From IMG/VR virus record IMGVR_UViG_3300042312_000122, positions 1 through 33,572 of that record: 33,572 nt of DNA. One strand, 5' to 3'. The stretch's first letter is position 1. Each line of letters starts with the position of its first letter. The notes under the pieces are model-generated. The model had not been told where the DNA came from and searched no databases. It worked only from the letters and a program-made list of their open reading frames with translations. The translations under genes were made by a program, and so were the position numbers. Shown here one piece after another: positions 22,101 through 30,407 of the stretch. The stretch comes from a virus.

Positions 22101-22643
22101 TTGGATGATTTGACCAAACAACGTCAACGATATGTACAGGCCCAACAAGCATTGACATTGATTGAAATCGCCGCCAATTCCGCGTTGGCAGTCGCAAAGG
22201 CCGCCGCCGCCGGGAATGGAATCGCCACCGCGTTGACCGTCGCCGCCGCCGTTGTGGCATTGGCCGCCGGATTTGCCCAAGCCAGGGCGCAAGCGCAAGC
22301 GGCCGCATCATTCGCGACGGGTGGTTATACGGGCGACGGCGGAAAATTCGAACCGGCCGGTATTGTTCACCGGGGCGAATTCGTTGTGACAAAAGAGAAA
22401 ACCCAAAAATTCCGTCCGATATTGGAAGCCATACACACCGGACGAAATCCAATGTTAGTCAAAGGTTTTTCCGATGGTGTGATGGCTACCAACACAAAGA
22501 ACATGGAAACCAAATTGGAACGTATTGAAAAAGCCATTCGAGGCCAACGCGGATTGGAATTGTCAATCGATGAACGCGGAATCAATGGAATCGTTTCACG
22601 TCTGCAATACAAACAAAACCGCATCAAAAACGCCGCGCGATGA
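19179..22643 (+). CDS. Tape measure protein
   Basis: At 1154 residues this is the longest product. It scaffolds the tail tube, sets its length and is ejected ahead of DNA. The N-terminal part has heptad-like helices and a TMP domain (about 80-260) with FTPEQVNNAAKSLLAFGEP and FAEDINQLTEAGVPVIQLFA. Hydrophobic segments lie at about 290-312, 375-400 and 1000-1050. A long charged coiled coil spans about 660-960, rich in Glu, Arg, Lys and Gln. The C-terminal ATGGYTGDGGKFEPAGIVHR followed by GEFVV is typical of tape measures. Length predicts a tail of about 170 nm. It overlaps the next gene by 4 bases. Confidence 0.95.
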   Translation: MATEVNNILFKLQADTAQLRSEFAKLNTGIESIQKNTKTAESGLKGLKTTIAGAAAAFGGLSIAGASVDFARGAIKAVADYEAVNISLETFLGSATAAKDLFAELEQFSIKTPFTPEQVNNAAKSLLAFGEPVEGLQTTLGRIGDVASATGKDFNELSVIYGKARVQGTLFAEDINQLTEAGVPVIQLFADQLGVSAGEVKKLGSEGKISFANLEQAFTTLTSEGGRFFGLTDKLSQSTSGRLSTLEGNWAELQRTVGEGVLPIFETLTDAAFAVIAGLQALPGIIEENRKTFLLLAGAVGVYLTVQNAALISQLRYEIGFKKLLIQENLSIGLKKLQTFWTTAVTTATNLFTGATTASAVASRAAAIATQAFNAAIKSNPIGLVIGALTALLVIFSDYIFGVDDAVEATQELTAAQKAVADVNAIANEQIAKETGELDALFGALKKTNEGSEERRKLIDEINGKYGTTLTNIKNEKEFIEQLDLAYQNLIKQIKNKAQAEAKQQVLTDLYTKQARAQQIAANSYVDLANAISAGNATAQQVYATLVPSQKKIVDDLLKQNEDVRNQLADAPLQVSEAGLQAAQNFATLGTALDGAIANNPFAQLSEAEQKSLDELNANSEVAVSGFEFFLDQYAETAQQIDAINKEFVIDPFAETTTGNLKKSGDKAADNLKKAISDLSNNLSKEIARQRIDLRFQPELLDDPKTFRERLNRIESETAKTIELFNLEMDQREQQSKADGTYTANALKFAEIRKNGILLIQGETQQAITQLTVEAENERNKFIEERDKIMMDLKIQRELDATRELESERSKLIDRLSKARNAEERNTIRIQLNSNLQSIRDANRRAERLELDAIDKKSKAEIKAAGENAEQIEAINAQTALDVYNIQKKYSDQRLNLDNEVTQSEVENQEKRVKEIQDATNQLIDATLNATKQFIDAQIAQADAAIDAQQRRVDAARDIAENGNAELLQLEQKRLDDLTKQRQRYVQAQQALTLIEIAANSALAVAKAAAAGNGIATALTVAAAVVALAAGFAQARAQAQAAASFATGGYTGDGGKFEPAGIVHRGEFVVTKEKTQKFRPILEAIHTGRNPMLVKGFSDGVMATNTKNMETKLERIEKAIRGQRGLELSIDERGINGIVSRLQYKQNRIKNAAR

Positions 22644-24430
22644 AATCACCCATTGTCATCAAATTAAACGGAACCGTCATCACCGGTCGAATTGATGGCG
22701 TTGAACAATTCAACGTCACATGGCGTGAAAACGATGACGACGGCGGATTGGCGAAATCTTATTCGTCCGAATTGCGATTTTACGATGACGGTTATTCGAT
22801 ATTGAAACCAATATTGATTGACAACATAAATGGATTCATAAACACGGTTGATGTCCAAATTTTCGATGAATGTTGTGGACGTTTAGTTTTCGATGGCGTC
22901 ATTCGAGGCGATGGAATTGATTGGTGTGAACCGGACTGTTGGATTTCTGCCAACGTAGTTGAACGAAAGTCCGCGTTGAATTGTGTGAAATCAACATTGT
23001 TGACAGACAACCACAACGGTTTCATGAACCAACAACAAAAAAAGGTTCGATATTGTGTGGACATCCGCCCGGATTTCATTTTGCCTGTTTTGCTTTTGAT
23101 TTTTGCAGTTTTGAATACGGTGATTTACACCGTGTTGATTCCATTGTCCGCCGTTGTTGTTGTTATTCAATCAATCGCGTTTGTGGTTTGCGTTGTGGTT
23201 TGTGCCGTTTCGCCTGGTTGCACATTGGCGGATTGCCAGGGCGGAACATGGACAAATCCAACCGGGGCGTTTTCAGAAATCACCGGATGGTTTACCGATT
23301 TGCGAAATCGTTTAATTCAATGCCAATGGTATCACCCGACCGCATTGGTTCGCGATTATGTTCAAAATGTCTGCGAGAAATGCGGATTGACATTTCAATC
23401 GTCCATTCTGAATGACCCGGCATCACCTTATTTCAACCTGTTATTGTTTTCGGCGCCAATCCGCAAAGGATACAAGCCATCGGAAACAAACGGACTTTTG
23501 ATGTCAGAAAACACACCAATTGAAACATTGGACACATTGATGACCAACCATTTGAATCCAATTTTCAACGCTAAATATTGGATTGTGGGCAACACATTGG
23601 TTTTTGAACGAAAGGATTTCTTCAATGGAACATCGATATGGATTGACGCCGAACAAATGTTGTTGGATGGCAGAATCATTGAAAATCAAATTTGTTTGTC
23701 ATATATTGACCGTGAACGTCCGGCGTTTGCAGAATATAAATATTCACCGGATGGTTCGGATTTGATTGGCAATGAAGCGGCCGAACGATATGAAGATATT
23801 GTGGAATGGAATTCACCGCCATCGGACGCACAATCCGGTTCGCTCGATTTGTTGTTATTGTCTTCAATGGCCCGTTTTCGTGACGATGGCGCCGGTCCTG
23901 ACCCATTGGGACAATACAACACCGGATTGTTCAACGCCCTGTTTGGAAATGCCATCGCCAATTCGCGTGATTTGTTAATGATGAACCAACACACGGCGTT
24001 CAATTACAAATTCATGATTTGGGACGCGACATCCGGTTTGGACAATGCAAGAATCAAACGCGATTATTCGAGCGGATTCACGGGCGGAAATGTCATTGGA
24101 ACATATTTTCAACCAATCACAGGCGGAAACACCTGGTTTGAAAATGTTCCGTTGTCGCCAACAAAATTGTTCAATTATCCAATGTTTTTCAATGAAAACA
24201 ACGCAAATAATCTTTATACGTTGTTTCATTTTATTGACAATCCGCGTTTGGCCGGAAATAAGATGTTCAATTTCAATTTTACGTTTGGTTTTGACTGCGG
24301 CGAATTTGATGACATTGATTTTTCAAAATCAATTCGTCTGCGAGTTGGAAACAATATTAAATTTGGAGAAATCAAAGAATTGCAAATTGATTTCGTGAAA
24401 CGGACCATTGGCGTTTCGGGAATCGTTTAA
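22640..24430 (+). CDS. Distal tail/baseplate protein with an internal hydrophobic hairpin
   Basis: The 596-residue protein directly follows the tape measure, where distal tail and hub proteins lie. The N-terminal 110 residues are beta-rich (IVIKLNGTVITGRIDGVEQF), as in baseplate hub domains. Residues about 146-192 are almost entirely hydrophobic (FILPVLLLIFAVLNTVIYTV, then IPLSAVVVVIQSIAF), bounded by Cys residues, unusual for a soluble tail protein. The remainder is a large beta-rich domain. Roles as hub or membrane-penetrating tail component are inferred from position and from the hydrophobic insert. I recognise no lysozyme motif. Confidence 0.65.
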   Translation: MKSPIVIKLNGTVITGRIDGVEQFNVTWRENDDDGGLAKSYSSELRFYDDGYSILKPILIDNINGFINTVDVQIFDECCGRLVFDGVIRGDGIDWCEPDCWISANVVERKSALNCVKSTLLTDNHNGFMNQQQKKVRYCVDIRPDFILPVLLLIFAVLNTVIYTVLIPLSAVVVVIQSIAFVVCVVVCAVSPGCTLADCQGGTWTNPTGAFSEITGWFTDLRNRLIQCQWYHPTALVRDYVQNVCEKCGLTFQSSILNDPASPYFNLLLFSAPIRKGYKPSETNGLLMSENTPIETLDTLMTNHLNPIFNAKYWIVGNTLVFERKDFFNGTSIWIDAEQMLLDGRIIENQICLSYIDRERPAFAEYKYSPDGSDLIGNEAAERYEDIVEWNSPPSDAQSGSLDLLLLSSMARFRDDGAGPDPLGQYNTGLFNALFGNAIANSRDLLMMNQHTAFNYKFMIWDATSGLDNARIKRDYSSGFTGGNVIGTYFQPITGGNTWFENVPLSPTKLFNYPMFFNENNANNLYTLFHFIDNPRLAGNKMFNFNFTFGFDCGEFDDIDFSKSIRLRVGNNIKFGEIKELQIDFVKRTIGVSGIV

Positions 24431-24441
24431 AAATATAAAGA

Positions 24442-27400
24442 ATGGCAATCCATAGAATTGATATTGTTTCCGGATTGTTTCCGGATTCAATCGCGACAAA
24501 TCGTTTGTTATGTTGTGAAGGTTGTCAAACCGCAATTGTGACATTTGAAAATGTTCACAATTCCGATTTAAACATCACAAATTTTGTAATCAATGACGCC
24601 GGAACGGGAACCGCCTGGACAATTACATCCATAAATGGTTCGCCGCCATCATTCCCGTTTTTCATTGCGGAAGGCGACACCTTTACAATGGACATTGAAA
24701 TTTGCTATGACGGCGTCACCGACCCGTTGGGAACACCAACCGCCTATTTTGTCACGGTAGAACACGGAAATGATGCGTCATGGTTGTTTGAGATAGGATG
24801 CAATGACTTAAATCCATTTATCAACGATTTTGTTTTCACGTTTACCGACATTCCCGTTGGAACAACATCAGTACAATATATTGGATTTAATAATTACACC
24901 ATTGGCGCCATATCATTAAAAGTTGAAGTTTCGGGTTGTGGCTCAACATTGCCAATTTCCAATTCAATCACAATTCCGGCATTTTCGACGGGTTTGATTC
25001 CTTTGGAATGGACCCCAACGAGCGCTTCCGACACTTTGAGTTGTACAACTTACATTTATTCGGACAATTGCTCAAGTGATTCGGTGATTGAAATAATTGG
25101 AAACGCGATTGCCGCCGATTGTGAATGTCTTTGTTGTTTGAACATTGAAATTCAAACAGACCAAAATTATTTGAATGCGGATGGCGGATTTTGTATTCCT
25201 GACAATGTTTATTCAAAGTCCGCATTTTTGGACAAAAAAACCGTTGTGTTTTCAATGAAATATGACCCCGGATTGGTCACGGGTTTTCGCTTGCAGTTCA
25301 ACCCGGCGTTGTTCGGACTTGAATGTATTTCGCCGTTCGAAGGAAACAATACTTTGCCCGTTGGATATTTTATTCAATACTTATCAGGGGCGCACCCCGA
25401 CGGAACGCCGCAACCAATGGTTTTGAATGGAGCCGGTTCAAATGCTTTGAATCTTAAAAATTGGGAGGTGTTTTTTCGTCCAACGGATGCAATCGCCGGA
25501 GAATTCAATGTTGAATTCACCTTTTACATGACTCAAGATTTCGAACAATTTTTGACCAATATCACATTCGACAATGACCCCAAATTAAAACGAAATACAT
25601 TTTCATCACCAACAAATTGGGACAACACATTTCCATCGGTTTATAATTCAATAAAATCTTTACAGGCGGCGTTTCATGTAACTGACCCGGCCACCCTGGT
25701 TGGCGATTCACCCTTTCGATGTGGAATTTTGACATGTTCATCATTCACCGGACGATTTTACAATTTAGGATTGAACAATGGTCCGTCCGAATTCACGAAT
25801 CCTGTTTTCGCATTAACCCGAACCAATGGAACCGTGACCAACTTTTCGACCATCGAAACAACCGAAGTCAAATTTTCGATTGATGTTCCGGTCATTTATG
25901 GCGCCGCACGTCCAACGATTGTTTTCCATTTGTTTGATATTAACGCCACCAACAACACGGTTGATTTTTTGGCCGCGTCGGATTCTTCAAGATTTACAAC
26001 CGCAGTTTTGCCGGGGACCGGTGTTTTGGACAATCATTTGGTTCGCCCTGGAACATTGGGAACGGTTGGCGGCGATTGGGCCGCGTCGTTGCATGTCGGA
26101 ACAACCGTAAATCCGTCGACAACTTATCGAATGGCCGCCATCGTTTATGGTTCCGCCGGCGAAATGGTCAACACGTTTTTGTCGGAGCCAATCACGGTGA
26201 CGACATTACCGGACATGGATTGTGATTGTCATCCGGAAATCACATCTACATTCAATCAGTATTGGCAGAAAACAAGCGCGGATTGTTTTCGTCCGGTTGG
26301 CAAAGAACGAATCGGACATCAATTGATTTTGGACCCCGGCGATTTTGACGATTGTTTGTCAAATTGGGGTTTTGAAATTGACGATTGGAGAAGCGTTTTG
26401 GCCAACGTCCGATTGAACATATACAAAAGAACCGAAGATTTCCCAAATCCGGGCAAAACAACGTTTTTTCAATACGAATCACATTTGTCCGTTCGCAACA
26501 ACGCGTTTTTGGGAAATTACCAAAATTTTGGTGATTTGATTGTGGCAGAATCCGGACCAACTCAAATTGTGACATTCATCAACAATCGCCGCGTCCGCTT
26601 TGACAACACGTTGTTTTCGGGCGGCCAAATATTAACGGCCAATACATCAACATATATGAACCGTGTTCCGGCCGGACCAATTGGCGGAATCTACGTTTCG
26701 ACATTGAATGTTTTGGACACCTGGATAAATAATGACATATTTTTTGAATATGTTTTGACATTTGATTTGACCGCTTATGTTGGCCAACCCTTTTTGTGGA
26801 ATGTAGTGAAAGCGTTCAAAGTAAACGCGATTGATTTTGAACCAATCAATTCCGGATTCGAACAAATGTTGTTTGATGTGACGTTTGAAGGTTTGGACCC
26901 TGTGACGGGTGTTTATGTTACAATTGAAGAACCAATTTGTTTTTCCGATTGGTCCGCAGTTCGTTTGACATATCAATCCGACCGCGAAGGCAATTTCTTA
27001 TTTTTCATTGAACCGGAACCGTTTGGTTTGCCGGTTCTGCAAGAAAACGACGAAATGGTTGGAGCCAATCAAATGACACAATTGTCATCGCCATTGGTGT
27101 TGTCAATGGACACATCGTTTGACCCCGTTACATTTCAAGCGTCCGTAATTTTGGACGCGCCACAATTTGAGAACAAAACATATCGTTTTTGCGGATATAT
27201 TTCAACGCCTGAAGAACCGGCCATTTGCGAATATTTTGTTTTCCATGCAAAAACCGCAGGTTCGCCAACCATCATTGTTCCAACGCCACAAGTTGGAAAT
27301 ACATACACCGGAACATTCAATTCGACGCCATTTGCCGCGTCGTTGACAATGAGAACCTCAAACGGTACAACACTTTATCCATTGCCTGGAGAAACATATG

Positions 27401-27630
27401 TTTTTGAATATTCATTCAGCGTGGCCACAACTCAAGTTTTGGATTTTAGAATGGGAACACTTTCAACGAGTGGACCGGTGACATTTTCAATTCCCGTTGG
27501 TTCAACAACGGGTTCCGTTTCTTTTGTTTGGGGTGCGGATACATCCGGATTTTACACAATGCGGACGGGTTTGGGAACCGTATCAACGGGAACATTTGCG
27601 TTCAAAATTGGCAATTCATTATGTCCGTAA
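24442..27630 (+). CDS. Large tail fibre/receptor-binding protein with Ig-like N-terminal domains
   Basis: This 1062-residue protein lies after the hub gene. The N-terminus (about 15-230) has two Cys-containing beta-sandwich domains related to the virion protein at 1893-2753. Shared marks are a CC pair near residue 24, a WTPT motif (LEWTPTSASDTLSC) and a closing IIGNAI strand. The middle and C-terminal parts are beta-rich and Gly/Thr/Asn-rich, with a terminal domain starting around VPTPQVGNTYTGTFNS and the C-terminus LCP. The lower GC and large size fit host-range genes. The receptor is unknown. It is followed by a second Cys-rich tail protein. Confidence 0.65.
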   Translation: MAIHRIDIVSGLFPDSIATNRLLCCEGCQTAIVTFENVHNSDLNITNFVINDAGTGTAWTITSINGSPPSFPFFIAEGDTFTMDIEICYDGVTDPLGTPTAYFVTVEHGNDASWLFEIGCNDLNPFINDFVFTFTDIPVGTTSVQYIGFNNYTIGAISLKVEVSGCGSTLPISNSITIPAFSTGLIPLEWTPTSASDTLSCTTYIYSDNCSSDSVIEIIGNAIAADCECLCCLNIEIQTDQNYLNADGGFCIPDNVYSKSAFLDKKTVVFSMKYDPGLVTGFRLQFNPALFGLECISPFEGNNTLPVGYFIQYLSGAHPDGTPQPMVLNGAGSNALNLKNWEVFFRPTDAIAGEFNVEFTFYMTQDFEQFLTNITFDNDPKLKRNTFSSPTNWDNTFPSVYNSIKSLQAAFHVTDPATLVGDSPFRCGILTCSSFTGRFYNLGLNNGPSEFTNPVFALTRTNGTVTNFSTIETTEVKFSIDVPVIYGAARPTIVFHLFDINATNNTVDFLAASDSSRFTTAVLPGTGVLDNHLVRPGTLGTVGGDWAASLHVGTTVNPSTTYRMAAIVYGSAGEMVNTFLSEPITVTTLPDMDCDCHPEITSTFNQYWQKTSADCFRPVGKERIGHQLILDPGDFDDCLSNWGFEIDDWRSVLANVRLNIYKRTEDFPNPGKTTFFQYESHLSVRNNAFLGNYQNFGDLIVAESGPTQIVTFINNRRVRFDNTLFSGGQILTANTSTYMNRVPAGPIGGIYVSTLNVLDTWINNDIFFEYVLTFDLTAYVGQPFLWNVVKAFKVNAIDFEPINSGFEQMLFDVTFEGLDPVTGVYVTIEEPICFSDWSAVRLTYQSDREGNFLFFIEPEPFGLPVLQENDEMVGANQMTQLSSPLVLSMDTSFDPVTFQASVILDAPQFENKTYRFCGYISTPEEPAICEYFVFHAKTAGSPTIIVPTPQVGNTYTGTFNSTPFAASLTMRTSNGTTLYPLPGETYVFEYSFSVATTQVLDFRMGTLSTSGPVTFSIPVGSTTGSVSFVWGADTSGFYTMRTGLGTVSTGTFAFKIGNSLCP

Positions 27631-27648
27631 TTTGATTAAATTTGAAAA

Positions 27649-28716
27649 ATGGAATTATTCGATTCATATACCTTAGGCCGCGTTATAAATTGCGACATCA
27701 CCGAATCGTGTGAATATCCGGACCCTAATTCACGAATTCTTTGTTATGATTTACGAAATTCGTGTGGTAAGGATTGCACAAAATTGATAGCAGAAAATGG
27801 ATTGGTGTTGTGTGATTGCGGCGATTCTTGGAATTGCAATTTGTGTTTGAATGATGTTCCATTTTGGATTCCATTTGAAGCCGGTGACACAATTGATTTT
27901 CAATTTCAACAACCCGACGAAATCGGAAACGTTGATTGTGAAAACGGATGGTTGCCAACCGACTTGTTGACGCCTGGAGTGACAACATTTGCAACATTTG
28001 AAATTCGTTCATGTTGTGACGATGAAGTTTTGGAAATTACTGAAGAAATGTTCGATGTAATTGCGCCAAATCATTATGTTGGTGAATACACGTCAACGGA
28101 TTACGCCGGCAATCAATCGACCAATCCAATCCAAATGATTCGTTTCAATTTGGGAGCCATTCAAACATATATGATTGGAGCCGGATTGGACCCGTGTTTT
28201 TATTTTATTTTTGAATTTACCACATCGCGTTTTTGCCTTGGAGTTAGTGAAGCGAGCGCTGAATTTTGTTCGGAGCCATTCAAAATGGCGCCATGTGACA
28301 ACAAACAACAAACACAATTGATTGAATCCGTATTTCCGCGAACGGATTGTTTTGGATTCTACTATGGAACCAATTTCACCGTCGGAAATGGAACCCCGTT
28401 TCAATATTCAAATCGGATTCGAATTCCGGGTTCATTTGAACGAACAAATTTCACAATTACAAAAGAAACCATCGGAGCGACATTGAAAACAACGGCCGCC
28501 CAATATTGCGAAACCTGGTTGTTGCGAACACCGCATTTGCCGGAACGATTTGTGAAATTGTTGGTGAATATTTTCACCGGCCGTGATGTTTACGTCAACG
28601 GAACCGAATATCAAATTCAAGGCGAAGTGGCGAAGAACAATGACATTGGTTCACAATGGTTTTTGGAAACCACATTCGAAAGATGTGAATGTGACAAATC
28701 TCTTACATGCGAATGA
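27649..28716 (+). CDS. Cys-rich tail/baseplate protein
   Basis: The 355-residue protein carries over 20 cysteines, concentrated in the first 100 residues (LRNSCGKDCTKLIAENGLVL, then CDCGDSWNCNLCLND). The C-terminal third looks beta-rich, with TTAAQYCETWLLRTPHLPER and a short FTGRDVYVNGTEYQIQG stretch, and ends CDKSLTCE. Position between the receptor-binding candidate and portal suggests a tail tip or fibre accessory protein. Clustered Cys pairs could form disulfides outside the cell or bind metal. It overlaps the portal gene by a few bases. Confidence 0.5.
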   Translation: MELFDSYTLGRVINCDITESCEYPDPNSRILCYDLRNSCGKDCTKLIAENGLVLCDCGDSWNCNLCLNDVPFWIPFEAGDTIDFQFQQPDEIGNVDCENGWLPTDLLTPGVTTFATFEIRSCCDDEVLEITEEMFDVIAPNHYVGEYTSTDYAGNQSTNPIQMIRFNLGAIQTYMIGAGLDPCFYFIFEFTTSRFCLGVSEASAEFCSEPFKMAPCDNKQQTQLIESVFPRTDCFGFYYGTNFTVGNGTPFQYSNRIRIPGSFERTNFTITKETIGATLKTTAAQYCETWLLRTPHLPERFVKLLVNIFTGRDVYVNGTEYQIQGEVAKNNDIGSQWFLETTFERCECDKSLTCE

Positions 28717-30398
28717 TGACAATTGAAAACATATCGACCGCGTTGTCAAATGACCAATATCACCCAAAGAATTGGGAACATTGGAACCGTGTTCGGACAA
28801 CCATGTTCATCCACACACGCGGAAAAAACCCCGGAGAAATATTGACGTCACGTCGTCCGAATGAAGACCCGGACGTTCAAAAATATCGTTTGTCCATTTA
28901 TGAACCAATCACAAAAGGTTCGATGAACCGGGCGATTGATAAGTTGTTCCGGATATTCCAAAACGCCAATTTTTCCATTTCTGTTTCGGACGAATTGAAT
29001 ACATATTTGACGGAACGAAAGTTTGACGGACAATATTTTTATTCGTACATTCAAAAATTCGTTGTTCGCAGAATGATTGAAGACCCGAACGGATGGTTGG
29101 TGTGGATTCCGGTGGGCGAAGGGTTGACCAATCCGGCCGTGAAAGTTGACGCCGAACCGGTGTTGATTATGTCGGACCAAATCAAAGTTTTAGAACGCGG
29201 ACTTTTGACATGGCAATCGATGGACGAACATTCGCCCGTGATGTCAAACGGGAAATCACAAATGACGGGTTTGGTTTATTACTCGTTGACCGACACCCAA
29301 TTTTTGAAACACACCCAGGTTGGCCAGGCCATTGACAAACGATTTGAAACCGTTGTCATTTATCAACATGACATGGGCGCCATTCCGGGCGTGATATTGG
29401 GCGGCGATTTGACGGACGAACATTTTTTCGATTCGTATTTTTCGGCCTTTGTTCCGTTCGCCAATGAAGCCATTCGCCAATATTCCGATTGGACCGCAGT
29501 CATGACAACATCCGCGTTTCCGTATCGCGAAGAAATCGCCGAAACATGTAACGCAAAAGGATGTCGCGATGGAATCGTTTTCAACCATGAAACCGACGAA
29601 CATGACACATGTGGCGTTTGCAAAGGAACGGGACGTGTGATTTCACGTTCGCCATTCGGCGTGTTTTTGCGCGAAAAATCAAATCCGGCGTTGGGTGTTG
29701 ATGGCGACGTCAACGGGCCAATGATTCGTTTCATTTCGCCGGATGTTTCCATCATTGAATATTCGGGCCAGGCATGGCAGACCCTACTCAAAAAGGCCGA
29801 AGAATCATTGCATTTGAATGTAATTGACGAAAGCCAATCCGGAGTGGCCAAAATGATTGACCGCGAAGATTCGTTTTCGCAGTTGACCAAAATATCCAAC
29901 AACATATTTGACGAAATCATTTTCAAATCTTTATTGTTCATTGAAAAATATCGGAACGTAATTGAACCAATGAATCCGGTCATCACCAAACCGATTTCAT
30001 TCAGCATGAAGACCGAAGACGATTTGATTGATGAATTGAACAAATTGACGGACAAAAACGCGCCAATTGCATTTCTCGTTGAATCGACCAAAGATTTGGC
30101 GCGCAAACGTTTTTCAGGCAACAAATCCGTTTCGCGGATGGTCGAAGTGTTGGTTTCCTATGACCCAATTTTCCATTTGAACACAAAGGACAAACAAATG
30201 TTGTTGGCGGCGGGTTCCATCAAACGTGACGATTTGATTCGTTCGTTGTTTGCCTACAAAACATTGATTGGAGTGACCGCAGAATTCGGAACCGAATTTT
30301 TGGAAAAACCATTGGGCGAAATATTCGCAGAATTGGACCGCAGAATCCAACCAACGATTGATTCGTATATCACGGCCCAATTGATTCAAACCGCGTAA
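28713..30398 (+). CDS. Portal protein with zinc-finger-like insert
   Basis: The product (561 residues from the ATG at 28713; ATGs at 28707 and 28716 are alternatives) forms the ring through which DNA is packaged. Evidence is its place before the MuF gene, its length, and features such as YEPITKGSMNRAIDKLFRIF, a long mixed alpha/beta body and SRSPFGVFLREKSNPALGV before the C-terminal helices (VIDESQSGVAKMIDREDSFS). Around residues 280-310, CNAKGCRDGIV and TCGVCKGTGRV place four Cys in a C-x4-C ... C-x2-C pattern resembling a DnaJ-type zinc ribbon, an unusual insertion in a portal. The function of the finger is unknown. Confidence 0.8.
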   Translation: MMTIENISTALSNDQYHPKNWEHWNRVRTTMFIHTRGKNPGEILTSRRPNEDPDVQKYRLSIYEPITKGSMNRAIDKLFRIFQNANFSISVSDELNTYLTERKFDGQYFYSYIQKFVVRRMIEDPNGWLVWIPVGEGLTNPAVKVDAEPVLIMSDQIKVLERGLLTWQSMDEHSPVMSNGKSQMTGLVYYSLTDTQFLKHTQVGQAIDKRFETVVIYQHDMGAIPGVILGGDLTDEHFFDSYFSAFVPFANEAIRQYSDWTAVMTTSAFPYREEIAETCNAKGCRDGIVFNHETDEHDTCGVCKGTGRVISRSPFGVFLREKSNPALGVDGDVNGPMIRFISPDVSIIEYSGQAWQTLLKKAEESLHLNVIDESQSGVAKMIDREDSFSQLTKISNNIFDEIIFKSLLFIEKYRNVIEPMNPVITKPISFSMKTEDDLIDELNKLTDKNAPIAFLVESTKDLARKRFSGNKSVSRMVEVLVSYDPIFHLNTKDKQMLLAAGSIKRDDLIRSLFAYKTLIGVTAEFGTEFLEKPLGEIFAELDRRIQPTIDSYITAQLIQTA

Positions 30399-30407
30399 AC
30401 CAACCAC

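Noticed and set aside
27637-27644. TAAATTTG just before the start at 27649 (also 15589-15596)
   Set aside because: It matches TAnnTTTG but is only a few bases from the start codon and lacks a -33 element, so it would give an almost leaderless transcript. More likely A/T-rich intergenic sequence.
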